Source: Lineus longissimus (lineage: Eukaryota > Nemertea > Pilidiophora > Heteronemertea > Lineidae). From it: a DNA stretch of 64,000 nt. Both the position numbers and the translations under genes were made by a program. The stretch lies in the NCBI RefSeq assembly GCF_910592395.1, contig NC_088317.1, forward strand, positions 6,264,001-6,328,000, in the 5' to 3' direction. Of this stretch, positions 18,573 through 30,451 are shown piece after piece. The notes beneath the pieces are model-generated. The model saw only the letters and a program-made list of their open reading frames with translations. It searched no databases and was not told the origin of the DNA. Position 1 is the first letter of the stretch. Each line of letters begins with the position of its first letter.

Positions 18573-21500
18573 AAGGCTTTGACACAGATTTTGTTGGAGT
18601 TGATGAGTTTGACATGAGCTAAATGGTCTGAGCTTTGCGATGAGAGATAGGCGTTCGCGTTGGCGTATCGGGGATTTGCGAAAACTCCCTATTGTCCATA
18701 TGAGGTACAAATAGACCATTTTGTGCACATGGTATAGGGCTCCATCTCTACGGCCGAGTTCGGGCGCGCAGAGTCGGCCCGGACCCGCGGATCGGTACGA
18801 AAGCCCAGTAGGTTCATACGAAACTCGACGTGGCACGTTGGATGCTTTCTAATTTGAAAATACTTATTTTACTATTTAGGTTAAACGATGAGGTTTGAAT
18901 AATGAATGTTTCTTTTTCATTGAGCCTTCTGGGCTATTGTATCCCCGATTCACCTCTCATGACGTCATTTTTAACCTAATTTACCATGCGGATTCGCCCC
19001 TCAAAAACTAACTTGAACAGTGCTTATCAGTGCCTTGGCGTATATCCAAATAAATACCACACCACAAATACTGATGGCTTATATCGATCACGGACATACA
19101 TAGCAGCACTATTTGTAGCGGAATAAAATAACGGTTTTATGTTTTTCAAATCGCTTTTAATAAAAATCATTAGGTAATCATTGTGTCCTACTTTCAGGCT
19201 TCATACATTTTTGAGTTACCCAAACCAAAGGACCTTCTGGTGTGAAAGCTTTAGTAACTCGACAACACTACGTCAATGGCGCGCAAAAAAATAGAATTCA
19301 TCAAGCTTGGGGAGTTTCTAAAGAAGGATGATTTCAGGAAACACTTTGAAACAGATAGAGACGGCATTGGATTTGTTCCCTAGAAGCTGGACATACCATC
19401 CAATTTTTTCCTTGTCTCATCGCTTCCCAGATGTCTTCCTCATTTCTCCTATCTGCTCAACAAGAGTCTTCCAATGTCAGCTCACGTGTACAATCATATA
19501 ACCTTAAGGTTTTCAAGCTTCTAAAGAATGCTATGTGTTGGCTTTTTGGACAGAATGTATTGCAATTATGGAACATTAAAAGGCGAACAGTCATGAGACC
19601 GAGGCTGTAGTACGGAGCTATCATTATTCCCCCGCGCCTCAGCGCGGGGAGTCTTTAAAGTTTCTTGGACGTATAGTCCGCCAGCTTTGCTTGAAAACCT
19701 CCGATTGGAATTTAGAAATGTTGCCATCAAATATTACAGCGACCCTTTCATTAGAAAGGCCCTTTGAAACTATTAATACCCTACAATTTTCAGTCAATTA
19801 GGATCATTCCTTAATTACAACGAGGTAATTATCTGTAAATACAAGTATGATGACGTCACTGCCGCCGCCACCTTTCTCGTTCGGAACTGTCCGGAACTAC
19901 TCAAATACTGGTCGGAAAGTGAGAATAACGGCTCATCCGGATATTGGTGAGAGTTTATCATACACGACTACAACTGAACCTAAATGCCGCCAGCCCAATA
20001 GCAGATCGTCCGTTGCTATTGGTGTCTCTGAGATCAGATAACCAGCTAGAAGATTGTCATGACCGGGTGTCCCCAATGTGAACTGCGCAGTTCTCCGACA
20101 TTCAACAACAAGGTTTGCGCACTGTTTTACTGCACGTCTACAGAGCTTATACATTATGTACTATGTTGGGTATCAGATTCGAACACAACTTAGAAAGTCA
20201 TCAAATTTTACCAAAACGAAACCTCTCCCAACTCAACCTTGGCACTTTTTAGATACATAATAATCATAAGCCCGTCCTCATCAATGATAGGTATTTACTA
20301 ATCGACCTTGGAAATGCGGACGTTGGAGCTTGTTTTTATGGTGTTTACCACATCATGCCCGCCAAGCACGTTCGCAAACGAAAGTCCGGCTATCATACTG
20401 TATAGTCGTATGTCAGTCAGTTTGAAGGTGGCCTCGATCATCATTCAATGATGTGGACCTCTAACACAATTGATACTGTTGTTGCTCATGGCCATGAATT
20501 TCATCATGAAATAATTTCACACTCTGGATCTGAGCCACAGTACTTGGCCCATTTTGATCTGCCTGAGTCATTGGAAGTTTCATCTTCATGGTTGTCACCC
20601 TTCTGTGCTTCATTGTCCCCATCATCGACACAACTGGGCATCTCAGGATGGGCATGTCCAATGTCCATGGCAGATGATCATTTAAAGGACCCTCATTACC
20701 GTGGGGGTCCTTCTCAATAATGATGCACTCTGTGCATCATAAAAGAAATAACAACAGCAACCCCTCTTTTTCGGTCCCTTCTTTTTTCGTAATACATTCC
20801 CTATCTTGTTTTGATTTACACTTCGATGCGGGATTTATTTTTCATTCATTGTATTGTCACAAACCAAATCCGTTCTCGCCGATTTATTTCCGTTGACATT
20901 TCAGTGAGATTCCATACCTTCCGTGAAGCTAGTCTTTGATGTGTTATGATTTGCTCGGGTACGACGTGGCATTACTAGTATAATCAGAAAAAGCTAAACA
21001 CATTGATTGACAAACCATTTGAAATCCCCACGAGTGTGGCTTTATAAACGGCTTTCGGCCAATGTGCATACGATAAAGTAAAAATAACTCCACCAAGTCA
21101 TGCCCATCACCGCATGTTACCAAGCTCTTGCACCAGCTCGTATACTGCATGCCGTGCCCCCTCGCGGTAGACGGGGAAGGAAAGAAATTAATCCACAATT
21201 GTGGCCTTTTCAAAATAGTTCTTCAAAGTAAAAACTCTCACGGCAGAAGAGCCGGGACGCCCCCTCATTAGATTCAGGAGGAGGAATTGGGACAACTGCT
21301 ACGAGCTGAGATTATCGCTAAATTCCCTGAAAGTCAGTCGTGTGTTTGGACATAGTTGCATGTAGCCTTTGTATTGTCTTCGGCCCCACTTCCATTGAAT
21401 GGTGAAGTTCACGGCAGCATCGGAAGTGGGGATTGTCATGGTCCAGTGAAGTAGAAACAGTTGGGGCAGAAAATAATGATTACTCATCTCGCGATTTCGC

Positions 21501-21684
21501 GATTTCTTTATCTCGCGGTATAAAAAGCCGCCGTAAAGTGTTTATTTTCGGTAATGTAAGACAAAAACGATTTTTGGCGGATCTGACAAGAACTTGTTAC
21601 TAATTGAAGTAACTGTATGGGAATAAAAGGAAGTCATCGAATTTTGGTCAATTCATGAATCCGGATAGTACATCGTAATTTATA
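18573..21684. other. Gene-free stretch
   Basis: No supported gene. A 35-codon ORF at 19276-19383 (MARKKIEFIKLGEFLKKDD...) has no recognised family. A segment at 18794-18848 (ggtacgaaagcccagtaggt, then actcgacgtggca) repeats the loop of the palindrome at 17890-17965. Other ORFs here look random. Confidence 0.45.
20689..20741. other. Two consecutive perfect-stem hairpins
   Basis: AAGGACCC...GGGTCCTT is followed within a few bases by ATGATGCAC-TCT-GTGCATCAT. No promoter or gene that would explain them was recognised. Confidence 0.55.
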
Positions 21685-22080
21685 TATATATGTTTATTTC
21701 GTACTGTAGTACAGAGAATTACAAAGATAGTGCAGATAACAATCACGTGCAAGGTGCGAGTGCAAGATACAAAATCATAATACACACCCGAGACATAAGT
21801 ACATAGAGATTTCTTAACCGGCGGAACACAAGTTCCACATCAGAGGACAAATAACCCGTACATAAAAATACTAACAGTTCCTTAATTTTTTCTGTATTCA
21901 GAAAGTTCCAGCCTTCTTCACGCATAAATAAGTCAATCCCGTATCCCAAATTTGATCTGATTGTCCGCTGTATGGAATATACAATATCTTTTGTAGTAAA
22001 TAAAGCAGCATGGTGAGCCCGTTTTTCGACCACACAGACCTCACTTTCCATGGCAACTGCGCTGCTAATATAATAAACTG
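21685..22080 (-). mobile_element. 5'-truncated non-LTR retrotransposon tail, copy 1
   Basis: On the minus strand a short ORF (22051-21743) contains KIKELLVFLCT, like the C-terminal end of the retroelement at 40560-41426 (ELGQITDFLCT). Its 3' end reads GTACGAAATAAACATATATA, nearly identical to the 3' end of the other copy, including an AATAAA signal and a TA-rich tail. Only the tail is present. Confidence 0.65.
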
Positions 22081-22592
22081 GATTTCAAAATAACTTCACA
22101 GGGTTTGCCCTTTTAATTTTCTGATCTAGATACAGCGTAAGTTTCAACACAAAGCATATGGTGGTTTTTGAATGAGACACAAAAACGCGACACTTGCCGA
22201 GATATCAGGCCACTGAGAACTGTTTCTATCCATTATGATAGTTTTCATTTTACAATGTACTGAGGCCGTGGCAGTCACTCCTTTATATTAAGCGAATTTC
22301 ACAATTTAGACAAAATGCGTACATTCTGGTACTTTTGTATCCTTACATGGTTAAATTACACTTACATTATTCCTTGTCTCTAAGGGCGGTCAATTTCACA
22401 CGACGAGGAAAACGTCAAACCCCTTAATATTTGCCAGTGGTTTTAGGCAAGTTGTACCGCGCAGGGCTTTCATGCACATTACAGTCTGCACATTATATTG
22501 TATTCATTTAAACAAAGCACGCTTGCACGTAGGCCTTCATTCCTACTCCTCTATACTGCCTTATCAAAGAATTATCATGACAAATGGCGATA

Positions 22593-24892
22593 CTGTAGTT
22601 TCATGAAAATAACACCACTTCATTAACAGCCGGTGTCGCCGCCCCTGACTCATAGGGTGGCGAACAGAGCTGTTGAGAAGGCCGATCATTGGCTGGGATT
22701 CCAGAGAGGGTTGTCCAGGCCTCATATCCAATATACTTCAGTTTCGAGTCCAATCCTTATTGTTTGGGTTGTTGAAACCGATTCGTTGGTCTCCTATGAA
22801 TGGGATAATGGGATCGGGCCTTCGGCCATTGTACTGAGTGTCCCAGAACATTTTCAACTAATCGTCATTGGTAGTGTAAAGGGTGTCCCAGTGCTAATGG
22901 CTGATAGTGTACAGGGTGTCCATGAAAAAAGTCCAACTGACATATTGGCTTCTGCTGGTTTTAGGGACTGACCTGCCCTTTCAAAGTGAGGCACTGCTCA
23001 GGGAGGTAATGGAGCATTTCTTCGGGTCTTATCATCCCTTACCAGCTTCGGGCTTTCAAAGATACTTTGCAGTGCGAAATTGGTAAGAATGAGAAGTTGT
23101 CCGTCACATATCTGGAGACAAAACCGAACATCCCTCTGAATGTACAGTCTTGTCCGAAGTGATCAGTGAAGGAATAAAAAAGAACGATGCAAATCCCGAT
23201 TCAATTTTTTTTCAAACCTAAAGATACACATTATTATATTGTCCAGCAACGTCTAACGGTTGTACGAGGGATGTGCAACCAGCAGGTACGTAATCCAGGC
23301 TGCCTCTCATGTCGCGGACTCTCGTCCGGAAGTTCTCTGTCCGGTAGACCTGATAATGATTGACGATTAACAGGAACTGGTCGGTCTCGTTGTCGGTGAC
23401 GTAGGGTGATAGGACTTCATCTAACCAGTGGTGCGCCGTTTCCTCCCTCATCCAACCAGTTTCCGATTGGGTAATCTTTACATCTGCTGGTGGGTTGTCT
23501 TGGAGGGCTGCAAACACCCGGACGAAACCTGTTCTGGGGAAGGTGATGTGCGCCGGCAACTTTGCTCCAGAGGCTGCGATGCAGAGGGTGACGGTGTATC
23601 CTAGCTTGGTATTGGACCTGGATAATCGGACGTCTATGGCCTTCTCCCCGTGGTGTTGGCCGTGTACATGGTTCTCATATCAAACAGGACAAAGGTTTGG
23701 TCCATATTAAAGAAGAACCGCATCTTTATATCAAGATGATCGATGCTCCCATCAACCGCATCTCGGAAGGTCTGGATCCTTGCAGCAGCATCAGCGGGGA
23801 CGGTCGTTGTATTCTTCCGTAGGGACACGTGGCGTCTCTTCATCAAGCACTCCACCCAGCCTATGGAAGCGTTGAAATCCCCTAGCTGAGGGCGACAATG
23901 CTGAATCCCTTCTCTGACATCTTGGGCTAACTCATTCCACTGCAGCTTTGCCACACTACCAACGCCTTATCTTGAATGTCGAGAACGGAGACTGCGAAGC
24001 GACGCTCTCTCATCTGCTGCAGCCATTGGTAAAGCTGGTCCTCAACCTGTGGCCATAACGGATCACGGGGCTCCATCACCGTCTTCTTCCGGCCATGCCC
24101 TTGTTCTTGCTTCTGCTCGAGGTCCTCGAGATTCCACCTTCTAAACGTCTCCCAGGGGATGTTATAGTGGGCGGCGAACTCTCTCATACTGCGCACCGTA
24201 CCGTTCACAAGTGCCTCCTTCTGGTCTCTCAGGAAGGCAAGTTTTTCTGTCACGGTGTAGCGCCGGCGTCGTTTTCTCTGCAGCTCTACAGCATCCATTA
24301 TCGCACAGGTTGTCTCTAATGTGGGTACCCTCACTGGGGCTTCATTTATAGGCCTAAGAGGCCCTAGAATTACTCAAGAAAACCACAAATCCTAGAAACT
24401 TCGATTCTGTTTTCTCCCACGTAGGCCTAGGGAGTCTAAATCAAAAAAAGAGGGCTGTAGAAAAACAGAGGATGAGCTCCTCGTTTTTCTTCGGAATTTC
24501 GTGACTACTATCATTGCCTGAATCTCACTTTGCTTTACTAATGCAAGCATTAGTAGATTTTTCTTCAGAGTTTCAATAAGGACTTTTTTTGTTTTGGGGG
24601 GTTTGGATCAATCTAAAAGGTGCTTCAGTTTTATGAGACAACCTGTATAAAGGGTCAGCGAGTGGCCTTACCATTTACGTCATTCCACATGCGCACTCAT
24701 CGACCAGTAGGCCCACAACACTTCGAATCAATAGGGCTGCGGTAATAAGTGATTTAGCGTAACCGTGACAGCTCGGCTGAGCCATCACAAGGGCCAGCGA
24801 AGTCACTCATTGGTTACCTCTGGTGAATAGACTCGAGAGAAGAGGCCGGGCCTTGAATATCCCGAAGTGGTGTTATTTTCATGAAACTACAG
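22593..24892 (-). mobile_element. Pogo-like DNA transposon, complete but decayed
   Basis: A perfect 33-bp inverted repeat (22589-22621 and 24864-24896; gatactgtagtttcatgaaa and onward) bounds a region containing a pogo/Tigger-type transposase reading frame. TA dinucleotides at 22591-22592 and 24893-24894 are consistent with a TA target duplication, which would place the element ends at CTGTAG. Length is about 2.3 kb, within the usual range for pogo elements. Confidence 0.85.
23218..24334 (-). pseudogene. Pogo/Tigger-like transposase, frameshifted
   Basis: Three reading frames in order cover one protein. 24334-23927 holds an N-terminal helix-turn-helix region (RRRYTVTEKLAFLRDQKE, then FAAHYNIPWETFRRW). 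23954-23634 holds the CENP-B-type second DNA-binding part and the start of the catalytic core (FNMDQT with the first Asp). The frame ending at 23218 holds LCIAASGAKLPAHITF, LIVNHYQVYR and CTSLVQPLDV. Joining them needs one shift near 23955 and another near 23650. At the second catalytic position, where the family has Asp (xDNHxxH-like), the frame reads Asn (IVNHY). The protein also diverges straight after LVQPLDV and lacks the final catalytic part. It is therefore inactive. It is carried within the 33-bp inverted repeats. Confidence 0.85.
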
Positions 24893-24896
24893 TATC

Positions 24897-25641
24897 ATCG
24901 ATCCGACGAAACGGTGTTCATGGGGGTCGATAAGCCTAAAATCGGTAAGGGAAAAGAAAATCCACGATGACTGTCATGCGAACAATACAGGATGAGAAAC
25001 CAACTCTCGCACCTCTATAGGTCACATGACAATCATGCACTGTCCAGGATCTCGTGTTTCCTCTTTAGATAAAACGCATTCTCCTCACAGAGACATAATA
25101 CAATTTATTAGGGCCATTTTCACGGATCCTAACCAATCCGGATCAGTCTAGATCGGTGTGCCGCGTAAAAGCGCACGAATCTGGTCTGGTCTGGTTCGAT
25201 TCAAACAGCGATAGGACCGCCTCATCACACTGTTAGTACTGCGCGGAGCATGGGTAAAAAGTCCACTTTCTTCTCATTGTAGTTGTCGTATGATCATATG
25301 CGATGGCCCTGGCGATCTTGGCTGGTGAGATCGAGTTATAGGCTAAGCTCAAGTCGGCCAATCGCCAAACCATTGATAACATTTTGTGATCTGACTGACC
25401 AAGCCATGCAGCTCCATGCATCGTTTGTAAAAATTGTCGAATAGCATCATAAAGTGTCAGCTTTCAAACTGCATACTGAGGAAATCAGGGGTTAATGTTC
25501 GCTTCTCCGGCCCTGCAAACCATTGATTTCCTCAGGATGTCATACGGGGCGATAACTGTCTTTCACTGCTTCTTGATTTAATAAACTGAGTTATCAATTG
25601 TGATATATGGTCGGTAATGCCGATACGATATTAGCACCTGG
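24897..25641. other. Gene-free stretch downstream of the GPCR
   Basis: No ORF of interest. It likely includes the 3' untranslated region of the minus-strand GPCR, with a possible minus-strand AATAAA-like signal (tttattaaatcaag region, about 25575). Confidence 0.35.
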
Positions 25642-26709
25642 TCAACGTTCCCATCGAAACATTTTGAAAACCTCCCGCCTGAATTGAGTACCACTCACAC
25701 AATAAAGAATAAAATTGATGGCGCTATTGCATAAGCTACAAACGTTTGCAACAGTAGTGACCAAAACAGAAATAACCCATTCATGCCAGGAACGGATTAC
25801 TGTTAATTCTCCAACAATTAGTGAAATTGGATTGGGTGATGTTAGAATTATAAACACGAGGCTGACTGTGGTCAACATGTACGTCATGCTGGTCATTTGA
25901 GCAGAGGTGTCATCGGAACTACTATTGCCTCGTCCCGATAGCTTCATCTTCTTCCTTTTGTTCCGACTCCGAATGACTTTAACTAGAATTGAACAATTAC
26001 AGAAAACTATTACAGAAAATGGTATGAAAGAATACGTTGCCATATCCATCCAGTGAAAGATAAGTGAGTGTATGTCGCCTGCCTGCAGAGGTGTATCACA
26101 TACATAACCCAAATTAAGGTAGTCAAATCGTTTAAAATAGAACAGAGTTTGAAGGTTTAGAAAAATGCTGAAAATTAATAGGGCAAAAAGAGCTACGCAT
26201 GTCCATTTCCGAGTGCAGATGACTCTCGCCTTGATTGGGTAGGAGACTGATATGAATCGTTCCAATGTTAGGAACATCACGTTCCAACTCGCGTACTGTT
26301 GGAAGAAAAAGGTAAAGAAACTATACGCGGGGCAGGACTCTACGGAGAGGACTGAAAGAGCAAGCGAAAAGGATTCATCAACCCAGAAGGTAATTCCAGT
26401 CCAGAGTACAGCCGTGTCGGCTAGAGCAAGGGAAATCAGCAACAACCTCGTCGAATACTTTCCAAATTTTCGGCGGAGCAGCACAATTAAAGTGAGACCG
26501 TTCAAAATGGTTCCAAGTAATATTATAAACAGTGTGAAATAGCTCCCAAGGAAAACATTGAGATGCCATTCCCAGAAGTCATTGCGAGGGTCCCGGATGG
26601 TGGTTCTGATCACTTGTGTCGTATTTAGAAAGCCTCCAGAACCAATTGGTAATTCCCGTTTGAGAGCATCCATTTCAGTAGCTGCGAATAACTTAGTGAC
26701 CGCTGCCAT
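25642..26709 (-). CDS. Rhodopsin-class (class A) G-protein-coupled receptor, intronless, peptide-receptor-like
   Basis: A 355-residue uninterrupted frame with seven hydrophobic segments. Visible landmarks: an N-glycosylation site NTT at 29-31; TM1 GTILNGLTLIVLL; TM2 LLISLALADTAVLW (conserved Asp); the extracellular Cys of SVESCPAYS, expected to pair with the Cys of GYVCDTP; TM3 end LERFISVSYP (ERF in place of DRY); TM5 FIPFSVIVF; a basic third loop (RSRNKRKKMKLS); TM6 VFIILTSPNPI, which lacks the usual CWxP; and TM7 NSAINFILYCVSG (in place of NPxxY), followed by the FRREVF helix 8. This pattern is typical of expanded, mostly orphan FMRFamide-receptor-like families of marine invertebrates. The ligand cannot be told from the sequence. 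The start at 26709 gives a 45-50 residue extracellular N-terminus; Met13 is an alternative. Confidence 0.95.
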   Translation of the reverse strand: MAAVTKLFAATEMDALKRELPIGSGGFLNTTQVIRTTIRDPRNDFWEWHLNVFLGSYFTLFIILLGTILNGLTLIVLLRRKFGKYSTRLLLISLALADTAVLWTGITFWVDESFSLALSVLSVESCPAYSFFTFFFQQYASWNVMFLTLERFISVSYPIKARVICTRKWTCVALFALLIFSIFLNLQTLFYFKRFDYLNLGYVCDTPLQAGDIHSLIFHWMDMATYSFIPFSVIVFCNCSILVKVIRSRNKRKKMKLSGRGNSSSDDTSAQMTSMTYMLTTVSLVFIILTSPNPISLIVGELTVIRSWHEWVISVLVTTVANVCSLCNSAINFILYCVSGTQFRREVFKMFRWER

Positions 26710-26739
26710 AATGCTAACTTTCCTTCAATTCTGCAAAAT

Positions 26740-29700
26740 ATTTGTAAATAAAACTGAACCACAGCACTCATAAGCCCCCCTTTAGGAGGGGCTCTTAAGA
26801 TACACGTGTGTGTGGGAGTATATACTGATTTGATGAGAAATAAAGAGAGTAAATATTGTATATCCTACAAACAATTTTTTTTGGTATTTTTCTGAATTAA
26901 CTCCGTTGAGTTTACCGATTTCTCCGCGATCTTCCGGTGGTGGTTGCTATCCCATTGATTGAAATTAATTTAAATTAATTTAAATCTTCATGGGAATTCG
27001 CTACATCATATGCCTAAGAAATTGGCCAATTATATTAATATTTTTATTAGAGAAATATCCGTCCTAAATAATGACAGAAAAGGGTGGTTTATTTTAATTT
27101 TGTGTAGACATGGTCGAGGTCACGTGACATAAAAACAAAACAATCGCACACACCCGTCCAAAAAAGGCACTTTAAGAAAAATAAATACGTTTTTCCAGCT
27201 TAAAACCACACTGACGACTAAGTTATATTGGTCTACTGCCCAAATCTGAAGTATCAAAATGAATCACAAACTAGAACTAGCTCTATTTAGCAAAAGTTGC
27301 GTGAAAAATTCGGGTGAGCGACATTCTGCACCCTAGCGGCCAATAATTAAACTACTTTCAGCCGTCTGCTCCGGTCTCGTTAGGGAGTTTTTCCCAAATG
27401 TACGCGATGATGACGTGCCCCATTTAAACAGGACGTAACATCTATTTTAAAATGCGTTTCCAAAGTGAATGCATGAGGACAACCTATTTGTGTCGTATAT
27501 CACTGGAAACGCCCGATTCCCGTGAATAAGGACAATCACAATGTATTACATTACCAAAACAAAAATGTGTCGGAAGGAACTATATGGATGGTCCCATCGC
27601 ACCCCCCCCCCTCCAGCAGTATGACACAGAAGGGCTAGTTGACTGTCCACCGGGGGGGTTTGGGGGGAGCTTCCCCCCAACGCACTGGTAAAAACCTATG
27701 TCGACGGAGGGGGGTTTGGGGGGTGTCCCCCCATTGTAACAGCTGTAGTTGTTAGAGCTTGCACTTAACATATGCTCGTAGGGGGGTTCGGGGGAGCTCC
27801 CCCGACCTAAAGGGGTGCTCACTAAGTCCTTGACTTTACATATTAATCTCTAAAAATGTGGCGCTATTTCCACTGGTTCAGTCACGGCTTAAAGCAACTG
27901 TTACAAAAGTCAATGCTTGGAGAGCAGAAACCGTTCATCACAGATAGCGCTGTCTGTTGTTGTCGTGAATGCATAAACTTCCCATATTTGACTGTATCAC
28001 CCGAGTACAGAAAATCGTTGATTGCTACACCGTCATTTGCTCCTAACCACGCAGAAAGGAACTGGGTTCGTAAAGCTTAAACCGGCAAGTGCAAAAAACC
28101 GTAATGAATGAATCACACTCTTGTGTATCGATCACTCCGGAGTGATTAATAGGTCCAAAAAGCCATTTTTCATGCTTGAACAAAATTCTTGTTGAGTGTC
28201 CGTCAAAACTAAAGATCTTAAATTCTTACCAACAAATTGCAACTTAACCCATCCACAGCATGTGGTTGCATGTGCTGCGTTACCAGGATTCTTCTCGAGC
28301 GATCCAAGGCCATACGATGTAGATACAGGATGAAAAGCACTCATCGAAGTGAGATCTAGATCGTGTTCATCGCTTCAGGCAACATAGTACGTAGATAATT
28401 CAGCACAGTTTAATGAAACAGTGTACAGCTCATAATCATAATTTACTGAACAGACATGCAATTTTATAGCAATAAGCATTGAAGTACTTTGTTGGGACTG
28501 AAATACGTCAATTTCTGTATGTTTTTGTTTACATACAGTGTGTTTACGAATAATAGTTTGCAAACTTTGTTTTCGTACGACAGTATTTGATCTGACAGCT
28601 TGCTGTCGTCTCCGTTCCATTTACAGCAGTTTACAGTTGTAACATGCGATCGATCTAGTTGTCACGTGAATATCAATTATCATGTAATTCTCAGGACAGT
28701 ACTCCGTTCAAGCCAAGACATGGAAAGTATGCAACTTGAATGCGACGCATTAGCTCCAATAGATGGCAATAGCGCGAGGATAGGTCGGTGATGGTGACCA
28801 TGTTACTCACGCGTCGAGAGACCACAGACGTATCGCCAGCATCGAAAACCTCGAGTGTAAAACTCCGCTTCTTGTCTGCCAATCAACGAGCTTAAAGCAA
28901 TTAATTGTCTAAGCTATTTGGCCGGAGTTATTGGATTCACGTTGTCACCTGTCATATTTCACTTGTCACAAGTTAACTGACTTCGGCTTGAAAACAAGAC
29001 GTGAGGGTGAAAGGTGACATCGTGAATCGTATGTAGCCCGCTCTTTGGAAATGACTTTTATCGTTCTTCATGTCGCGCATGGAAAGTGAACAATGACACG
29101 CTACGTCATGTACATGTACATACATGTGAAAACGCGAACTCTATAATGTTCGCGGCCTTACATACTAGTAGGGATGACACCACCATAAATGAGGCTGGAA
29201 GGAACCAGCTATCAATTATAAAGGCGCATCTTTTTTTCCAGACCTAGCCAAACCATAATCCTTTGGGCTATTGGTCATGGGTAAATACTTCATTTTTGCA
29301 GAAATGGCGTGTGCGTCAATACATGCATGTGTTGTTACATGCAAAAATGATACCGGTATTTCAAATACGTATGTCCAGTATAAGGCACTGGGTTGTCGAA
29401 GTACCGTCTATGCATTGATTTGCTTAAATTGTGTCATCGACATTGGAATCGACTGCAGTCGATTTTTAAAAACGATTATGAATTGTATGAGCTAGTGCAT
29501 TAGAATACACAAGCTCATGCAATTACCAATGCGTTACACATACTACATCAAGCTGACCGGTTTTTGCACTGTGTAAAGACCAACTTTTCGGCCTACATTT
29601 TACATTTTCTCGGGCGTTGAAAACGAACCTTCTCTTTTCCTGTTGATAATTCTGGCACAGATCAGTTAGCTAGACTCTGCCTAATTGACACAAGTATACA

Positions 29701-30060
29701 TATGAAGAAAACAATTTCGTCATAAATCAAGTGATACTTTCATTCCAAGATCAGCCTCTCAATGAAATATGGGTCAGATAACAATTTTGCAGAGAACGTT
29801 TCATCTATTTGAGTCTTGGAAGTCCTAGAACGGGAAAAATTATCTCCAAAAATTTGTGTCACTGGCATCCGATATTCAGTAACGACTGAAAGAGTTTATT
29901 TCGGTCGATTTGGGGGTAATGATCATCGAGCCAATTTTCGTTTGTGCATTGGAATTTAAGAGGAAGGCCACTAGACATGCGAGAGCTGCTTCACAATTGG
30001 CTCAACTTTAGCTCAGTGAGCTGATCAGCGGTTATGCTCGCTTTATTTTGCGAGGGTTGA
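26740..30060. other. Gene-free stretch upstream of the GPCR
   Basis: This presumably contains the GPCR promoter. A small hairpin (AGCCCCCC...GGAGGGGCT) is at about 26771-26792 and an AT-rich repeat (ttaatttaaa units) at about 26965-26990. The GC-palindrome cluster at 27652-27804 is listed separately. No exon was recognised in 28-30 kb. Confidence 0.45.
27652..27804. repeat. Three G-run/C-run palindromes spaced about 55-75 bp apart
   Basis: The motif GGGGGGTTTGGGGGGAGCTT followed by CCCCCC occurs at about 27652, 27708 (GTGTCCCCCC variant) and 27781 (TTCGGGGGAGCTCCCCC). Each can form a strong hairpin or a G-quadruplex. Confidence 0.8.
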
Positions 30061-30066
30061 TTCAAT

Positions 30067-30105
30067 ACATGGCACTGGCACGCTGGCATTGGCACTGACA
30101 CTGGC
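30067..30105 (-). repeat. Short relic of the CCAGTG satellite in opposite orientation
   Basis: GGCACTGGCACGCTGGCATT and neighbours are the reverse complement of the satellite units that begin 350 bp to the right. Confidence 0.7.
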
Positions 30106-30451
30106 TCTAACATGTTTTTTTGCTAAAAAAGGCGAATACAGTGTTTCAGGGACTTAAATAAATGTTTCAAAAGTTAATCTGATGGACAGCATTAAGTTGA
30201 ATCATGTCAAAGAATAAAAATCAAAATATAAAATGAATCACCTCAGCCATTGGGCTGCCGCCTACACCTAATACTGGTAAGTCCTAGTCTGCTGCCCTAG
30301 GTTATATTCTATCTTGTCAATTACATTGCCCACATAGAGGATCCAGTATGCAGTAAGAAGGTCGAAGCATAGGCAAGGCTACAAGACTACAAACAATCTG
30401 AACTCATATGAATTTCAGCGAACTGCAGACCATTTTGGGATGCATTCTTTG

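Noticed and set aside
22633-22971. 112-codon plus-strand ORF inside the pogo-like element
   Set aside because: It lies in the element's non-coding end, opposite the transposase, with no recognisable domain.
27580-27822. 80-codon Pro/Gly-rich minus ORF
   Set aside because: It is a translation of the G-run/C-run palindromes, not a protein-coding sequence.
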